In this document: positions 34,392-43,230 of the stretch, piece by piece
How the letters are laid out: the number at the start of each line of letters is the position of its first letter
Numbering within the stretch: the first letter of the stretch is position 1
NCBI GenBank assembly: GCA_964628235.1
Contig: CAZVLU010000003.1
Coordinates: forward strand, 69,557 to 133,556
Source: CAMAVH01 sp964628235
GTDB lineage: Bacteria; Pseudomonadota; Alphaproteobacteria; SMXQ01
Direction: 5' to 3'
DNA length: 64,000 bases
Translations under genes and position numbers: made by a program
Notes under the pieces: model-generated
What the model was told of the DNA's origin: nothing
What the model saw: the letters and a program-made list of their open reading frames with translations, nothing else
The model's database searches: none

Positions 34392-35354
34392 CTAAGATTT
34401 CGGATCGGCCAGTGAGGGGCTTATGTGCGCCACTCCTTCCGCCCGCTGCAAATCTCGAAGACGGCTTTTTGAATTTTTGCTGGCTTGCTCGACCGATTCC
34501 ATAAAAGCATGGACCTTCGCGGGGACATAGCGCGAGCGCATGTAATAGGCCTTCAACGAACGCTCGGGCGGCAGGCAATCGTCAAAAATGATGCGCAACT
34601 TGCTTGAATCGGACCGGCCATAGAGCACGTATTCCGGCAATCGAGCGATACCCAAATCGTTGACGGCGGCTGTGTAGACGGCGAGGGCGCTGCTGCTTTT
34701 AAAGCTGCCATTGACCTTGACCGTATAGACGCTGTTCGCGCTTGTGAAATGCCATTCGTTCGGCGGACGCCGCCCGTACAGCAATAAACATTCGAAATCT
34801 GCCAGATCGTGCGGGGCTTTGGGCACCCCAGCGCGTGCGAGATATTGGTCGGAGGCGACGATGATATGTCGGATCTGGCCAAACTCGCGGCACTCGAGTC
34901 CGCTTTCTTCCAGTTCGGCGGTCTTGATGACGATGTCGTAGCCGCGTTGGAAATAATTTGCGCGCGTTGAACTGATATGAAGATCGACGCCGATATCGGG
35001 GTATTGCTGTTTGAATACCGTAACAGCCTCGGTGACTAGGCCTTGCCCAACCCCCACAGCGGCATGGACGCGCAAAGTACCCTTGGGTTCTCGCGAAAGG
35101 CCCGTGGCCGAGGCACGTGCCGCATCGATCATCGCGAGCGCGCGGACGCATTCCTTGTAAAACTCTTCACCGGCTTCCGTCAGGACCAAGTGGCGGGTTG
35201 AGCGATTGATCAACTGGACGCCCATGTCCGCTTCGAGATGGCTCAATCGTCGACTGACCAACGCTGCCGACATGCGCAGAGCCGGCGCGGCGGCTGTGAA
35301 GCCGGCGTTTTCGACGACTTTGACGAACACAGCCAGATCGTTGAGGTCGTCCAT
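34392..35354 (-). CDS. LysR-family transcriptional regulator
   Basis: A 320-residue LTTR: N-terminal winged HTH (about 1-60, FTAAAPALRMSAALVSRRLS with INRSTRHLVLTEAGEEFY) and a periplasmic-binding-like effector domain (about 90-295). It belongs to the CrgA/DmlR-like group by its HTH. ATG 35354 (MDDLNDLAVF) is the usual LTTR start; a TTG-type extension of nine residues upstream is less likely. It is divergent from unit C across a 406-nt region with three dyads, the normal geometry for an LTTR that senses a pathway metabolite and activates the adjacent operon. Confidence 0.9.
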   Translation of the reverse strand: MDDLNDLAVFVKVVENAGFTAAAPALRMSAALVSRRLSHLEADMGVQLINRSTRHLVLTEAGEEFYKECVRALAMIDAARASATGLSREPKGTLRVHAAVGVGQGLVTEAVTVFKQQYPDIGVDLHISSTRANYFQRGYDIVIKTAELEESGLECREFGQIRHIIVASDQYLARAGVPKAPHDLADFECLLLYGRRPPNEWHFTSANSVYTVKVNGSFKSSSALAVYTAAVNDLGIARLPEYVLYGRSDSSKLRIIFDDCLPPERSLKAYYMRSRYVPAKVHAFMESVEQASKNSKSRLRDLQRAEGVAHISPSLADPKS

Positions 35355-35530
35355 ATGTCTGTCGGTCCCCCAGTACCGCAAGGATACTCGGCGACGCTCT
35401 CTCCCTGTTTTATGTCTTTTATATCTTTGAGCCAGTCTTTGCCGGCTTGCACATTTTAAAGCCTGTTTGCAAAGGGCGTTACTCTAAAAAGATTCAATTG
35501 GAACAGTCGGTAAATGGCTGTGGGCCCTGA

Positions 35531-35546
35531 TTTCGCATCTGCGAAA
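35531..35546. promoter_or_regulatory. Probable LysR operator TTTCGCATCTGCGAAA
   Basis: Perfect 7-bp arms with a 2-nt centre. The inner sequence fits the LTTR T-N11-A rule inside an inverted repeat. It lies about 175 nt from the LysR start and 215 nt from the Ald2 start. Confidence 0.5.
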
Positions 35547-35674
35547 CAAGATGCTGCGATGATCGCGGAGGCGATGCTTGGCTTAGTCAGTCGAACGCCG
35601 CTGCAAAGCTGTCTTGATAAAAAGTCATGCAATCCCGGTGGTGTTTTGCCTCTATCTTGGCAATGTTTCAGGAC

Positions 35675-35688
35675 GTGATCAGGATCAC
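35675..35688. promoter_or_regulatory. Operator-like dyad GTGATC-AG-GATCAC
   Basis: Perfect 6-bp arms, about 70 nt upstream of the Ald2 ribosome site. It could be a second regulator site near the unit C promoter. Confidence 0.4.
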
Positions 35689-35719
35689 CAACGCGTCGTT
35701 GATTGCGGTTCGGCCATAA

Positions 35720-35740
35720 GGCACCGGCTTAAATGGTGCC
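35720..35740 (+). other. Leader hairpin GGCACC-N9-GGTGCC
   Basis: Perfect 6-bp stem ending 7 nt before the GGGAGGA ribosome site of Ald2. It may be an mRNA leader structure affecting translation or another regulator site. Confidence 0.4.
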
Positions 35741-35760
35741 GGGCCTTGGGAGGACATGCT

Positions 35761-36495
35761 GTGTTGATCGATCAAGACGCGCGCGAGCTCGTCGCGCAAT
35801 CCTGTTGCGTGCTCGGCCGGCTCAATTTGACCAAGGCCGCCACCGGACATGTGAGTCAGCTCTCTGCCGACGGGCAGCGGATTCTGATCCGCGGTCGAGG
35901 GCGCGACGAGGTCGGTGTGCGCTTCACGACGGCGGACCAAGTCATTGCCGTCGACCGCGACGGCAAGCAGCTCGACGGTGCCCCGGGAATGGCGGTGCCG
36001 CAGGAAGTCTACATCCATACTTGGCTATATAAGATGCGGCCGGAGATCCGCAGCGTGATCCATATCCACCCGGTCAAAGTGGTGCTGTTCACGATCTGCC
36101 AGAAGGAGATCGAGCCCATCTATGGCGCCTACGATCCCGGCAGCCTGGACTTGATCCTGGACGGCATTCCGACTTACGACCGCAGCATCACGATCAATGA
36201 CGATGAGCTCGGCAAGGAATTCGCCACGACCATGGGGAACAAGCGCGTCTGTTTGATGCGCGGTCACGGTATCACGTCGGTCGGCGCAAGCGTCGAAGAG
36301 GCGACGGTTTCGGCCATTCGCCTGAACGAAGCCGCCGAAATGAACTACCGGGCCAATTTGCTCGGGATACCGCTCAAAATATCCGATGCGGACATGCGTG
36401 TGTTCCGCAGCAAGAAGAAAAAGAAGGACGATGCGCCAGAGCCGCCCCATCTCAATGCGACGTGGCGCTATTACGTCGAATTGACCAACTCTTAG
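35761..36495 (+). CDS. Class II aldolase/adducin-family protein, possible aromatic-acid decarboxylase (Ald2)
   Basis: A 244-residue paralogue of Ald1, about three-quarters identical, with the same catalytic Glu (VPQEVYIHTW), metal His pair (VIHIHPV) and third His (MRGHGI). The GTG start at 35761 has GGGAGGA with 7-nt spacing and aligns with the Ald1 N-terminus; longer frames upstream do not. It opens unit C, directly followed by a Gfo/Idh dehydrogenase and Rieske4. In phthalate pathways a Rieske enzyme, a Gfo/Idh-type cis-dihydrodiol dehydrogenase and a decarboxylase act in sequence, and this trio has that composition. An alternative is aldol cleavage of a ring-fission product. Confidence 0.85.
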   Translation: MLIDQDARELVAQSCCVLGRLNLTKAATGHVSQLSADGQRILIRGRGRDEVGVRFTTADQVIAVDRDGKQLDGAPGMAVPQEVYIHTWLYKMRPEIRSVIHIHPVKVVLFTICQKEIEPIYGAYDPGSLDLILDGIPTYDRSITINDDELGKEFATTMGNKRVCLMRGHGITSVGASVEEATVSAIRLNEAAEMNYRANLLGIPLKISDADMRVFRSKKKKKDDAPEPPHLNATWRYYVELTNS

Positions 36496-36506
36496 GCGGC
36501 CCCAGC

Positions 36507-37712
36507 ATGTCGCTGCAGTCCGAGAAAATTGCTTCTCCAGCCGCCAAGCGGCCTTTGCGCGTCGGCGTTGCCGGTCTCGGCGTGGCGGCATCGCAAATTC
36601 TGCCGTCGTTTAATGAGGGCAGCCCCTTCGAGCTGGTGGCGGGCGCAGATACGCAGGCAGCGGCGCGTCAGGCCTTTTCGGCAAATTATGATCGCCCTGC
36701 CTTGGCCAGCGTCGAGGAGCTTTGCGCCCATCCTGATATCGATGTCATTTGGGTTTCGACGCCCAATACCTTGCACGCCGAACATACGGTGGCTGCGGCT
36801 GCTGCCGGAAAACATGTGATCTGCGAGAAGCCGATGGCCGTGACGCTGGGCGAATGCGACCGCATGATTTCGGCGGCGCAAGAAAACGGCGTCCTGCTCT
36901 TGCAGGGCCATTCGAAGATCTATCAGCCGCCGATGCGCATGATGCGGCAGATCTTGAAAAGCGGACGGCTCGGACGCGTGATCCAGATTCAATCCACGAA
37001 CTTCAACGATTGGCTGCAACGCCCGCGTTTGGCGCCCGAGCTGGAGACCAAGCTCGGGGGCGGCATCGTCTATCGTCAGGGACCGCATATGGTCGACATC
37101 GTCCGGTTTCTTGCCGGCGGGATGGCGAAACGCGTCGCCGGGGTGGCCGGAAAGGCCGATAAACATTTCGATGCCTTCGGCCATTTTAGCGCCTTGCTGG
37201 AGTTCGAGGGCGGCGCAGCAGCCACGTTGTGCTTCAACGGCTATGGCTATTTCGATGTCACCGAACTCACTTGGGATATCGGTGAAAGCGGCTATCTGCA
37301 GACTGGCGGCCGACGCTTTCCACGCAAGCCGCGCTTGACTGGCCCGGCGGATCCGGACGGCAAGGTCGCCGGCGCCGAAGAACGCAAGGTGACGCCCGCC
37401 GAGCGCAGCAAAGCCATGCGGCATCCACCGTTCTTCGGCCTGACGGTGGTCGCCTGCGAGCATGGCGCGATCCGCCAATCGCCGGCCGGGCTTTTCGTCT
37501 ACACGGAAGACGGCCGCGAGGAAATCCCATGCCCGCCGAGTGGCGGCCGCACTGCGGAATTGACCGAATTGGCCTCCGCGCTGGACGAGGGGCGTGCGCC
37601 GTTTCCCGACGGTCGCTGGGGAAAGGCGACGCTCGAAGTTTGCCTGGAGATCATGGCGTCGTCCGCCGATGGACGGCCGCGCGATCTGCGCTTTCAAATC
37701 GCTGCACCCTAA
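36507..37712 (+). CDS. Gfo/Idh/MocA-family NAD(P)-dependent oxidoreductase
   Basis: A 401-residue dehydrogenase: N-terminal Rossmann fold (LRVGVAGLGVAASQI), the family EKP motif (HVICEKPMAVTLGECD) with its catalytic Lys, and a C-terminal alpha/beta domain (about 150-400) with GGGIVYRQGPHMVDIVRFL. Aromatic-pathway members are phthalate 4,5-cis-dihydrodiol dehydrogenase (Pht4, about 400 residues) and the ring-fission semialdehyde dehydrogenase LigC (about 315 residues); the length is nearer Pht4. It lies between Ald2 (11-nt gap) and Rieske4 (19-nt gap). Start ATG 36507; no strong ribosome site is seen, so translational coupling to Ald2 is likely. Confidence 0.85.
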   Translation: MSLQSEKIASPAAKRPLRVGVAGLGVAASQILPSFNEGSPFELVAGADTQAAARQAFSANYDRPALASVEELCAHPDIDVIWVSTPNTLHAEHTVAAAAAGKHVICEKPMAVTLGECDRMISAAQENGVLLLQGHSKIYQPPMRMMRQILKSGRLGRVIQIQSTNFNDWLQRPRLAPELETKLGGGIVYRQGPHMVDIVRFLAGGMAKRVAGVAGKADKHFDAFGHFSALLEFEGGAAATLCFNGYGYFDVTELTWDIGESGYLQTGGRRFPRKPRLTGPADPDGKVAGAEERKVTPAERSKAMRHPPFFGLTVVACEHGAIRQSPAGLFVYTEDGREEIPCPPSGGRTAELTELASALDEGRAPFPDGRWGKATLEVCLEIMASSADGRPRDLRFQIAAP

Positions 37713-37731
37713 GCAGACCAGGGAGAGCATC

Positions 37732-38898
37732 ATGGTGAGCCGCGAAGAAAACGAGCTTATGACCCGGGTCGGTGCCGACACGCCAGGCGGCGAGCTGCTG
37801 CGCCGCTATTGGCAGCCGGTTGCCGCCGCAAGCGAATTGACGGCGGAAAAACCGATCAAGGCGGTCAAGGTGCTGGGGGAAAGCCTGGTGGTCTATCGGG
37901 ATACCGCCGGTCGCTATGGCCTCGTCGGCGAGCGCTGCCCGCACCGCATGGCGTCTTTAGCCTACGGCCGGGTCGATGGCGACGGCATCCGCTGCCCCTA
38001 TCACGGCTGGAAGTTCGATGGTCGCGGCAAGTGCATCGAGCAGCCCGCCGAGCCGCAGGAGAGCCGCTACAAGGACGAGATCGAGCATCCGGGCTATCCG
38101 GCGCAAAAACTTGGCGGCCTGCTGTTCGCCTATATGGGACCAGGTGAAGCGCCAGCCCTACCGCGTTGGGATGTGCTGGCTTGGGAGCATGGTCGCCGCT
38201 GGGTCGTCCGTCAGCAGCTGCTCGAGTGCAACTGGCTGCAGGCCATGGAGAACTCGGTCGATCCGTCGCATCTGTTCTGGCTGCATGGAGCGACGGCGCA
38301 TCTGGCCAATACGGTCGACGGATACGAAGAGCAGCATGACTTCATCCCGTTCGAATACGGGATCATGAAGCGCCGCACTACCCCGAACAGACGCAAGCCG
38401 GGAACCAGCGAAGTCGACCAGCATCCCTTGTTGTTTCCGAATGCGTTGCGTCATGTGTTGCGGACGAAATCGCAGGATATGAAGATCCGGCACAACATTC
38501 AGTTCCGTCTCCCGGTCGACGACGGTCACACGCAAGTTTTCGTCGTCTATTTCGAGCCGTCGGAGACCGTGCGGACCAGCGCCGATGCCGATGTGCCGCT
38601 CGAGCATTTCAACCACAAGGACGAGAACGGCGAATACCGCATGGACATGGTGCTGGCCCAAGATTCGATGGCTTGGGAAACGCAAGGCGCGGTCATGGAC
38701 CGCACGCGTGAGCACCTGGGAGCAGCAGATCGCGGCGTTGTCATCTTGCGACGTCTGCTCAAGGAGCAGATCGACCTCGTGCGGGCCGGCGGCGTACCAC
38801 TAGGGTATGCGCCGGCCGACAAACAAAGCCCGATCATTGAGCTTGATGTCATCAATGAACGTATCGGCGTCGGCAGCTACAAGCCTAATGCTGCCTGA
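37732..38898 (+). CDS. Rieske aromatic ring-hydroxylating oxygenase, alpha subunit (Rieske4)
   Basis: A 388-residue oxygenase; Rieske ligands C69, H71 (CPHR), C88, H91 (CPYHGW); mononuclear iron His pair in DPSHLFWLHG; C-terminal MAWETQGAVMDRTREHLG. It resembles Rieske5 most (shared ELTAEKPIKAVKVLGESLVV-type segment and REENELMTRVG start). ATG 37732 has a GGGAGAG ribosome site; the frame upstream lies inside the dehydrogenase gene. It is the third gene of unit C and precedes ATPase3. Reductase not encoded here. A phthalate-like dicarboxylate is a reasonable guess for its substrate because of the dehydrogenase and decarboxylase candidates upstream. Confidence 0.93.
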   Translation: MVSREENELMTRVGADTPGGELLRRYWQPVAAASELTAEKPIKAVKVLGESLVVYRDTAGRYGLVGERCPHRMASLAYGRVDGDGIRCPYHGWKFDGRGKCIEQPAEPQESRYKDEIEHPGYPAQKLGGLLFAYMGPGEAPALPRWDVLAWEHGRRWVVRQQLLECNWLQAMENSVDPSHLFWLHGATAHLANTVDGYEEQHDFIPFEYGIMKRRTTPNRRKPGTSEVDQHPLLFPNALRHVLRTKSQDMKIRHNIQFRLPVDDGHTQVFVVYFEPSETVRTSADADVPLEHFNHKDENGEYRMDMVLAQDSMAWETQGAVMDRTREHLGAADRGVVILRRLLKEQIDLVRAGGVPLGYAPADKQSPIIELDVINERIGVGSYKPNAA

Positions 38899-38987
38899 TC
38901 GTTGCCTGGAGCAGGGGATTCAGATTTGGACGCTAAGAAAAAAGTTGAAGCCGATTTTTATGGCGCCCCTTGTCAGGCGGCGAGCAA

Positions 38988-40202
38988 ATGAGCACTGAGA
39001 CGGCGCAGAAGGCATTCGGTGAGCAGCCTATGGCCGAGCGTCGGACGGTAGAGGGAAAGTTTGCGGGCGCGGCGACTCCGGCCATTCGCCTGTCCGGAAT
39101 ATCGAAGACCTATTCCGGCGCGCCCCAGAAAGCCGTGGACAACCTGTCTCTGGAGATCGCTGACGGCGAGGTATTTACTCTCCTCGGCCCCAGCGGCTGC
39201 GGCAAAAGCACCACCCTGCGCATGGTTGCGGGGTTGGAAGAACTGGATGACGGCACGATTTACTTTGGCGAGAAGCCGGTCGTCGACTTCGCCCATGGAA
39301 TTAATCTGCCGCCGGAAAAACGCGACATCGGCATGGTCTTTCAGTCCTATGCGATCTGGCCGCATATGACGGTCGAGGAGAATGTCGGCTTTCCGCTGCG
39401 CGCGCGCAAATTTCCGCGCGATGAGATTCCCGGCCGGATCGCCAAAGCGCTTGAACTGGTCGGCATGGGCGGCATGCAGAAGCGGCCGGGACCGCTGCTT
39501 TCGGGCGGCCAGCAACAGCGCGTCGCCCTGGCGCGGGCCCTGGTGACCGAGCCGCGCATTCTGCTGCTCGACGAGCCTTTCAGCAATCTCGACGCCAAGC
39601 TGCGCGAGCAAATGCGCATCGAGGTCAAGCTGTTGCAGAAACGGCTCAACATCGCCGTGCTGTTCGTCACGCACGATCAGGTCGAAGCGTTAAGCCTTTC
39701 GGACCGCATCGCACTGATGAAGGACGGCGTGATTCAACAGCAGGGCTCGCCGCGTATGCTCTACGAAGAGCCAGTCAACGCTTTCGCGCGCGACTTTATC
39801 GGACGCACCCTGCTGTTCAGAGGGCGCGTGCGCGCCAGCAATCCTACAGGCCAGATGGCTATCGCCGTCGATGGAGCTCCCGATTGCGTGGTGTTTGGTC
39901 GATCGATTGACCTAGACATCAAAGCGGGCGACGCCGTCTTTATCGGCGTCCGGCCGGAAGACGTGGAAATCCTGCCAGCCACCAGTTCAAACATCCCAGC
40001 CGGCATGACAGGCGGCGTTGCCCATGCAGCACTTTTCCTCGGAGAGCGCATCGAATATCAGGTCGACGTCGATGACCAGCGCGACATCGTCATCTTCGGT
40101 GACCGTCACAGCCCGGTTCCCGAAGGAGGGCGCGTGTGGCTGCGCTTGCGTCCCGAGGGACATAGCATTTGGCGTAATGATTGGTCCCATAGCGAAGAAT
40201 GA
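38988..40202 (+). CDS. ABC transporter ATP-binding protein (ATPase3)
   Basis: 404 residues: Walker A GPSGCGKST, Q-loop MVFQSYAIWPH, signature LSGGQQQR, Walker B ILLLDEP, H-loop VTHDQVEAL, TOBE domain about 305-400. There is a 35-residue N-terminal extension before the conserved domain. ATG 38988 is preferred over the TTG 18 nt earlier. Here the ATPase precedes the SBP and the 13-nt ATPase-permease overlap seen in the other two systems is absent. It serves permease4 and SBP4. Confidence 0.93.
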   Translation: MSTETAQKAFGEQPMAERRTVEGKFAGAATPAIRLSGISKTYSGAPQKAVDNLSLEIADGEVFTLLGPSGCGKSTTLRMVAGLEELDDGTIYFGEKPVVDFAHGINLPPEKRDIGMVFQSYAIWPHMTVEENVGFPLRARKFPRDEIPGRIAKALELVGMGGMQKRPGPLLSGGQQQRVALARALVTEPRILLLDEPFSNLDAKLREQMRIEVKLLQKRLNIAVLFVTHDQVEALSLSDRIALMKDGVIQQQGSPRMLYEEPVNAFARDFIGRTLLFRGRVRASNPTGQMAIAVDGAPDCVVFGRSIDLDIKAGDAVFIGVRPEDVEILPATSSNIPAGMTGGVAHAALFLGERIEYQVDVDDQRDIVIFGDRHSPVPEGGRVWLRLRPEGHSIWRNDWSHSEE

Positions 40203-40251
40203 AACTGACAACGGCGAATATGCCGGCGCAAATCCAACAGGGAGAGACGAC

Positions 40252-41370
40252 ATGATCCGCAAGCTTATCGCAAGCGCCGCTTTGAGCGCTTTTCTGCTCC
40301 TGCCGACGACGGCTTCGGCGGCGCCCAATACACCGGAATGGGAAGCCTTGGTCAAAGCCGCCAAGGCCGAAGGCAAGGTCGAGGTGATCCTCTCCGGACA
40401 AGTTCCCCAGCGTTTGCCGCCGACCTTCGCTGAATTCGAGAAACTTTATGGCGTAAAGGTCAACTTCCAGACGGGCGGCGGCAGCGCCCATGCCAATCGA
40501 ATTCTCGCCGAGCGCAAACTCGGCCGCTACACGGTTGATCTCTGGCTCGGTGGCGCCAACACCGCGCTTGTTCAGCTTTATCCTAACAAAGCCTTGGCCC
40601 GAATTGACGAACTGCTCGTCGATCCGGAAGTGACAGATACCTCGAAGTGGTATCAGGGCAAGCACCACTATAGCGATCCCGAAGGTCGCTATATCTTCAC
40701 CTGGGGCGCTTCACCGTCCTACAACATCACTTACAACACAAAGCTCGTCGATCCGAACGAGATCAAGTCCTATGCCGATCTGCTCAATCCGAAATGGAAA
40801 GGGAAGATCGTGTCTTGGTCGCCTGCCAATCAGGGCACCGGCGCCTCGAGCGTGCCGCTGTATATGAATCCTAAGGTCGGCCCAGAGTGGTTTCGCCGCT
40901 GGGCCACCGAGATGAACGTGACGATCGTCAGCGACGCGCGCCAAGGCGCCGAATGGGTGGCGATCGGCCGTTTCCCGATCGGCATGTTCGGCCTCGGCAC
41001 CCAGGCTGAAGCCATGAAGGACCAAGGCTTTCCGATCAAAGACTTTCTGCCGCATCCGATGGCCGAAGGGGAGGTGCTGTCGGCTTCGGCATCCAACATG
41101 ATGATAATGGACCGCGCGCCAAACCCCAATGCCAGTAAGCTTTTCATCAATTGGTCGCTGAGCAAGGCCGGCCAAACCGCCTTCATCAAGGCGGCAGAAA
41201 AGATGGACTCACTGCGCACCGACACGCCCAAAGACTTTCTTGATCCGCAATACCGCATTCAGCCGAATGCGGACTATATCGTGCCCTTTTCCAACCCGGA
41301 ATACATCGACAAGCAGGATGAAATGCTCGCCAGCATGAAGAAAATTATGCAGGACGCGGGCTTCCGCTAA
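40252..41370 (+). CDS. ABC transporter periplasmic solute-binding protein (SBP4)
   Basis: A 372-residue SBP with signal peptide (about 1-23, core LIASAALSAFLLLP, cleavage near ASA-APN). Family segments: WEALVKAAKAEGKVEVILSG, ASPSYNITYNTKLVDP and PNPNASKLFINWSLSKAGQ. No Tyr-Tyr pair is present. ATG 40252 follows GGGAGAG; the frame upstream overlaps ATPase3. A strong stem-loop separates it from permease4. It is the most diverged of the four SBPs, so it may take a different ligand. Confidence 0.86.
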   Translation: MIRKLIASAALSAFLLLPTTASAAPNTPEWEALVKAAKAEGKVEVILSGQVPQRLPPTFAEFEKLYGVKVNFQTGGGSAHANRILAERKLGRYTVDLWLGGANTALVQLYPNKALARIDELLVDPEVTDTSKWYQGKHHYSDPEGRYIFTWGASPSYNITYNTKLVDPNEIKSYADLLNPKWKGKIVSWSPANQGTGASSVPLYMNPKVGPEWFRRWATEMNVTIVSDARQGAEWVAIGRFPIGMFGLGTQAEAMKDQGFPIKDFLPHPMAEGEVLSASASNMMIMDRAPNPNASKLFINWSLSKAGQTAFIKAAEKMDSLRTDTPKDFLDPQYRIQPNADYIVPFSNPEYIDKQDEMLASMKKIMQDAGFR

Positions 41371-41376
41371 GGGATA

Positions 41377-41405
41377 AGCCGCGCGTCCATTCCGGACGCG
41401 CGGCT
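41377..41405 (+). other. Intercistronic stem-loop, 12-bp perfect
   Basis: Arms 41377-41388 and 41394-41405 around loop ATTCC, between SBP4 and permease4; all-GC-rich stem without T-run. Likely mRNA-stabilising or partial-terminating element that raises SBP over permease expression. Confidence 0.72.
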
Positions 41406-41430
41406 GATTTGCAGTTCTGTCGAGGCAGTG

Positions 41431-43185
41431 ATGGTTAGCACGACCGTTGAGGCTACGCGTCCCGTGCGTCCGGGCGCCAAGAAGAAGGCGCCGAAGGCCG
41501 GTACCTTCATCATGGCGGTGCTCATCCTATTTTTCGGCTTTTACGTCATCTATCCGATCCTTCTGATTTTCGTGCAGAGTTTCAATGTCGCCGCTGTGAT
41601 CGTCGGCGAATACAGCTTCAGCTTCGACAATTGGCGCAAGGCCTTTGCCGAGCCGGGTATCCTCGAAAGCCTGGGCAACACTGTTCTAGTGTTCGCGTCC
41701 TACACCGCGGTCAGTTTTCCCCTCGCCGTCGTGATCGCCTGGCTACTGGCGCGTACCAAGATGCGCTGGAGCCGGGGTCTGGAATTCATGTTCTGGGTCT
41801 CGTTCATGCTGCCGAACCTGACCACCACCATCGGCTGGACCCTGCTGCTCGACCCCTATTTCGGTTTCATCAACGTCCTGGCGCAGAAGCTGCCGTTCGT
41901 GAACGGGCCGCTGTTCAACATCTACAGCATCGAAGGCATAGTCTTCGCCCATCTGATGGCGAATGCGCTGTCGCAGAAGGTCATGCTTCTCACTCCGGCT
42001 TTCCGCAACATGAACATCACGCTCGAGGAAGCGGGCCGCATTTCCGGCGCCGGCAGCCTGAAGACGATGATGCGCATCACCTTGCCGGTGATGGTGCCAG
42101 CGATGGTCGTGGTCTTCATGCTCAACCTCGTGCGCATGTTCAATTCCTTCGAGATCGAGCAGATCCTTGGCACGCCGATCCGCTTCTATGTTTATTCCAC
42201 GCGCATTTATGAATTGGTGCGCAACACCGAGCCGCCCTCCTACGGCCAGGCGACCGCGCTCGCCAGCCTGACGCTCCTGATCATCCTGGCCATCATCCCG
42301 CTGCAGCGCTGGCTGCTCGGGCGCCGCCAATACACCACGATCAGCGGCAACTACAAGCCGGGCGTGACCGACCTCGGCTTGCTGCAGCCGGTGGCGTTCG
42401 GCCTGGTGCTGTTCATCGTCGCGATGCTGACGATCGTGCCAGTGCTGACGCTGCTCGGCGGCAGCTTCATGACCCGCGCCGGTTTCTTCCAGGCAACGCC
42501 GACCTATACGCTCGGCCATTGGAAGATGGTGCTGGCGGATCCGATTTTCTTCCGCGCCCTGAAGACAACTTTCATTCTGGCGATCACCACAGCCATCGTC
42601 TCACCGGTGATCTTCTCGATGATCGCCTACATCCTAGTGCGCAAGAAATGGCCGGGCAACGCCACGCTCGATTCGATCTTTTGGTTCAGCGCCGGCATTC
42701 CCGGCATGCTTTCCGGCCTAGGGCTGCTGTGGGTCATCGTCGGCACCCCAGGCCTCAGTTGGCTCTTCGGCACCATATGGATTCTGGTCATCGTGACGGT
42801 GCTGCAAGGTAAACTCACTGCCGTCCAGATGTTCAAGAGCTCGTTCCTGCAAATGGGACAGGACATGGAGGAGGCCGCACGTACGTCCGGCGCGAGCTGG
42901 ATCTACGCCTATTTCCGCATATGGCTACCGCTGATCGCGCCCACACTGGTGCTGATCGGCATCCTCAATTTCACCTTGGCGGCTGGCGCGACGAGCAGCG
43001 TCATCCTGCTGGCGAGCCGCGATACCATAACGCTGTCGCTGCTCGCGCTCGAATACATGACCTCGGCGGCGGGTTCGTCGCGCGAGGTCGCAGGGATCAT
43101 CAGCCTGTTCGTCGTCGCCATGACCACGGGACTGGCTCTTGTCGCGCGCTGGTTCGGCTTTCAAATCGGCGTAAAAAGCCGCTGA
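41431..43185 (+). CDS. ABC transporter permease, fused double domain (permease4)
   Basis: A 584-residue inner-membrane protein with two BPD_transp_1 halves; EAA loops EEAGRISGAGSLKTMMRI (about 200-220) and EEAARTSGASWIYAYFRI (about 480-500). ATG 41431 is taken over GTG 41428 because the GAGG site fits it better. N-terminus is basic (Lys/Arg-rich, about 25 residues) before the first helix. Followed by the LigJ-like gene after 45 nt. Confidence 0.92.
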   Translation: MVSTTVEATRPVRPGAKKKAPKAGTFIMAVLILFFGFYVIYPILLIFVQSFNVAAVIVGEYSFSFDNWRKAFAEPGILESLGNTVLVFASYTAVSFPLAVVIAWLLARTKMRWSRGLEFMFWVSFMLPNLTTTIGWTLLLDPYFGFINVLAQKLPFVNGPLFNIYSIEGIVFAHLMANALSQKVMLLTPAFRNMNITLEEAGRISGAGSLKTMMRITLPVMVPAMVVVFMLNLVRMFNSFEIEQILGTPIRFYVYSTRIYELVRNTEPPSYGQATALASLTLLIILAIIPLQRWLLGRRQYTTISGNYKPGVTDLGLLQPVAFGLVLFIVAMLTIVPVLTLLGGSFMTRAGFFQATPTYTLGHWKMVLADPIFFRALKTTFILAITTAIVSPVIFSMIAYILVRKKWPGNATLDSIFWFSAGIPGMLSGLGLLWVIVGTPGLSWLFGTIWILVIVTVLQGKLTAVQMFKSSFLQMGQDMEEAARTSGASWIYAYFRIWLPLIAPTLVLIGILNFTLAAGATSSVILLASRDTITLSLLALEYMTSAAGSSREVAGIISLFVVAMTTGLALVARWFGFQIGVKSR

Positions 43186-43230
43186 CGGCGGAATGATTCA
43201 ATACCAAATAAAAACAAAGTGGAGGATCCC

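Larger units (their letters stand above)
35355..35760. promoter_or_regulatory. Divergent LysR/unit C control region
   Basis: 406 nt with no convincing gene (a reading frame from 35614 merges with Ald2 but lacks a ribosome site and homology to Ald1). It holds three clear dyads: TTTCGCA-TC-TGCGAAA at 35531-35546, GTGATC-AG-GATCAC at 35675-35688 and GGCACC-N9-GGTGCC at 35720-35740, plus the palindrome TTTGCAAA at 35466-35473. Confidence 0.6.

Noticed and set aside
35614..35760. An N-terminal extension of Ald2
   Set aside because: No ribosome site, no similarity to Ald1 in this part, and it would span two dyads of the control region; GTG 35761 has a good ribosome site.
5950..43185. Four iron(III) uptake systems
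   Set aside because: No siderophore genes or receptors, no twin-tyrosine site in three SBPs, and tight linkage with aromatic catabolism.
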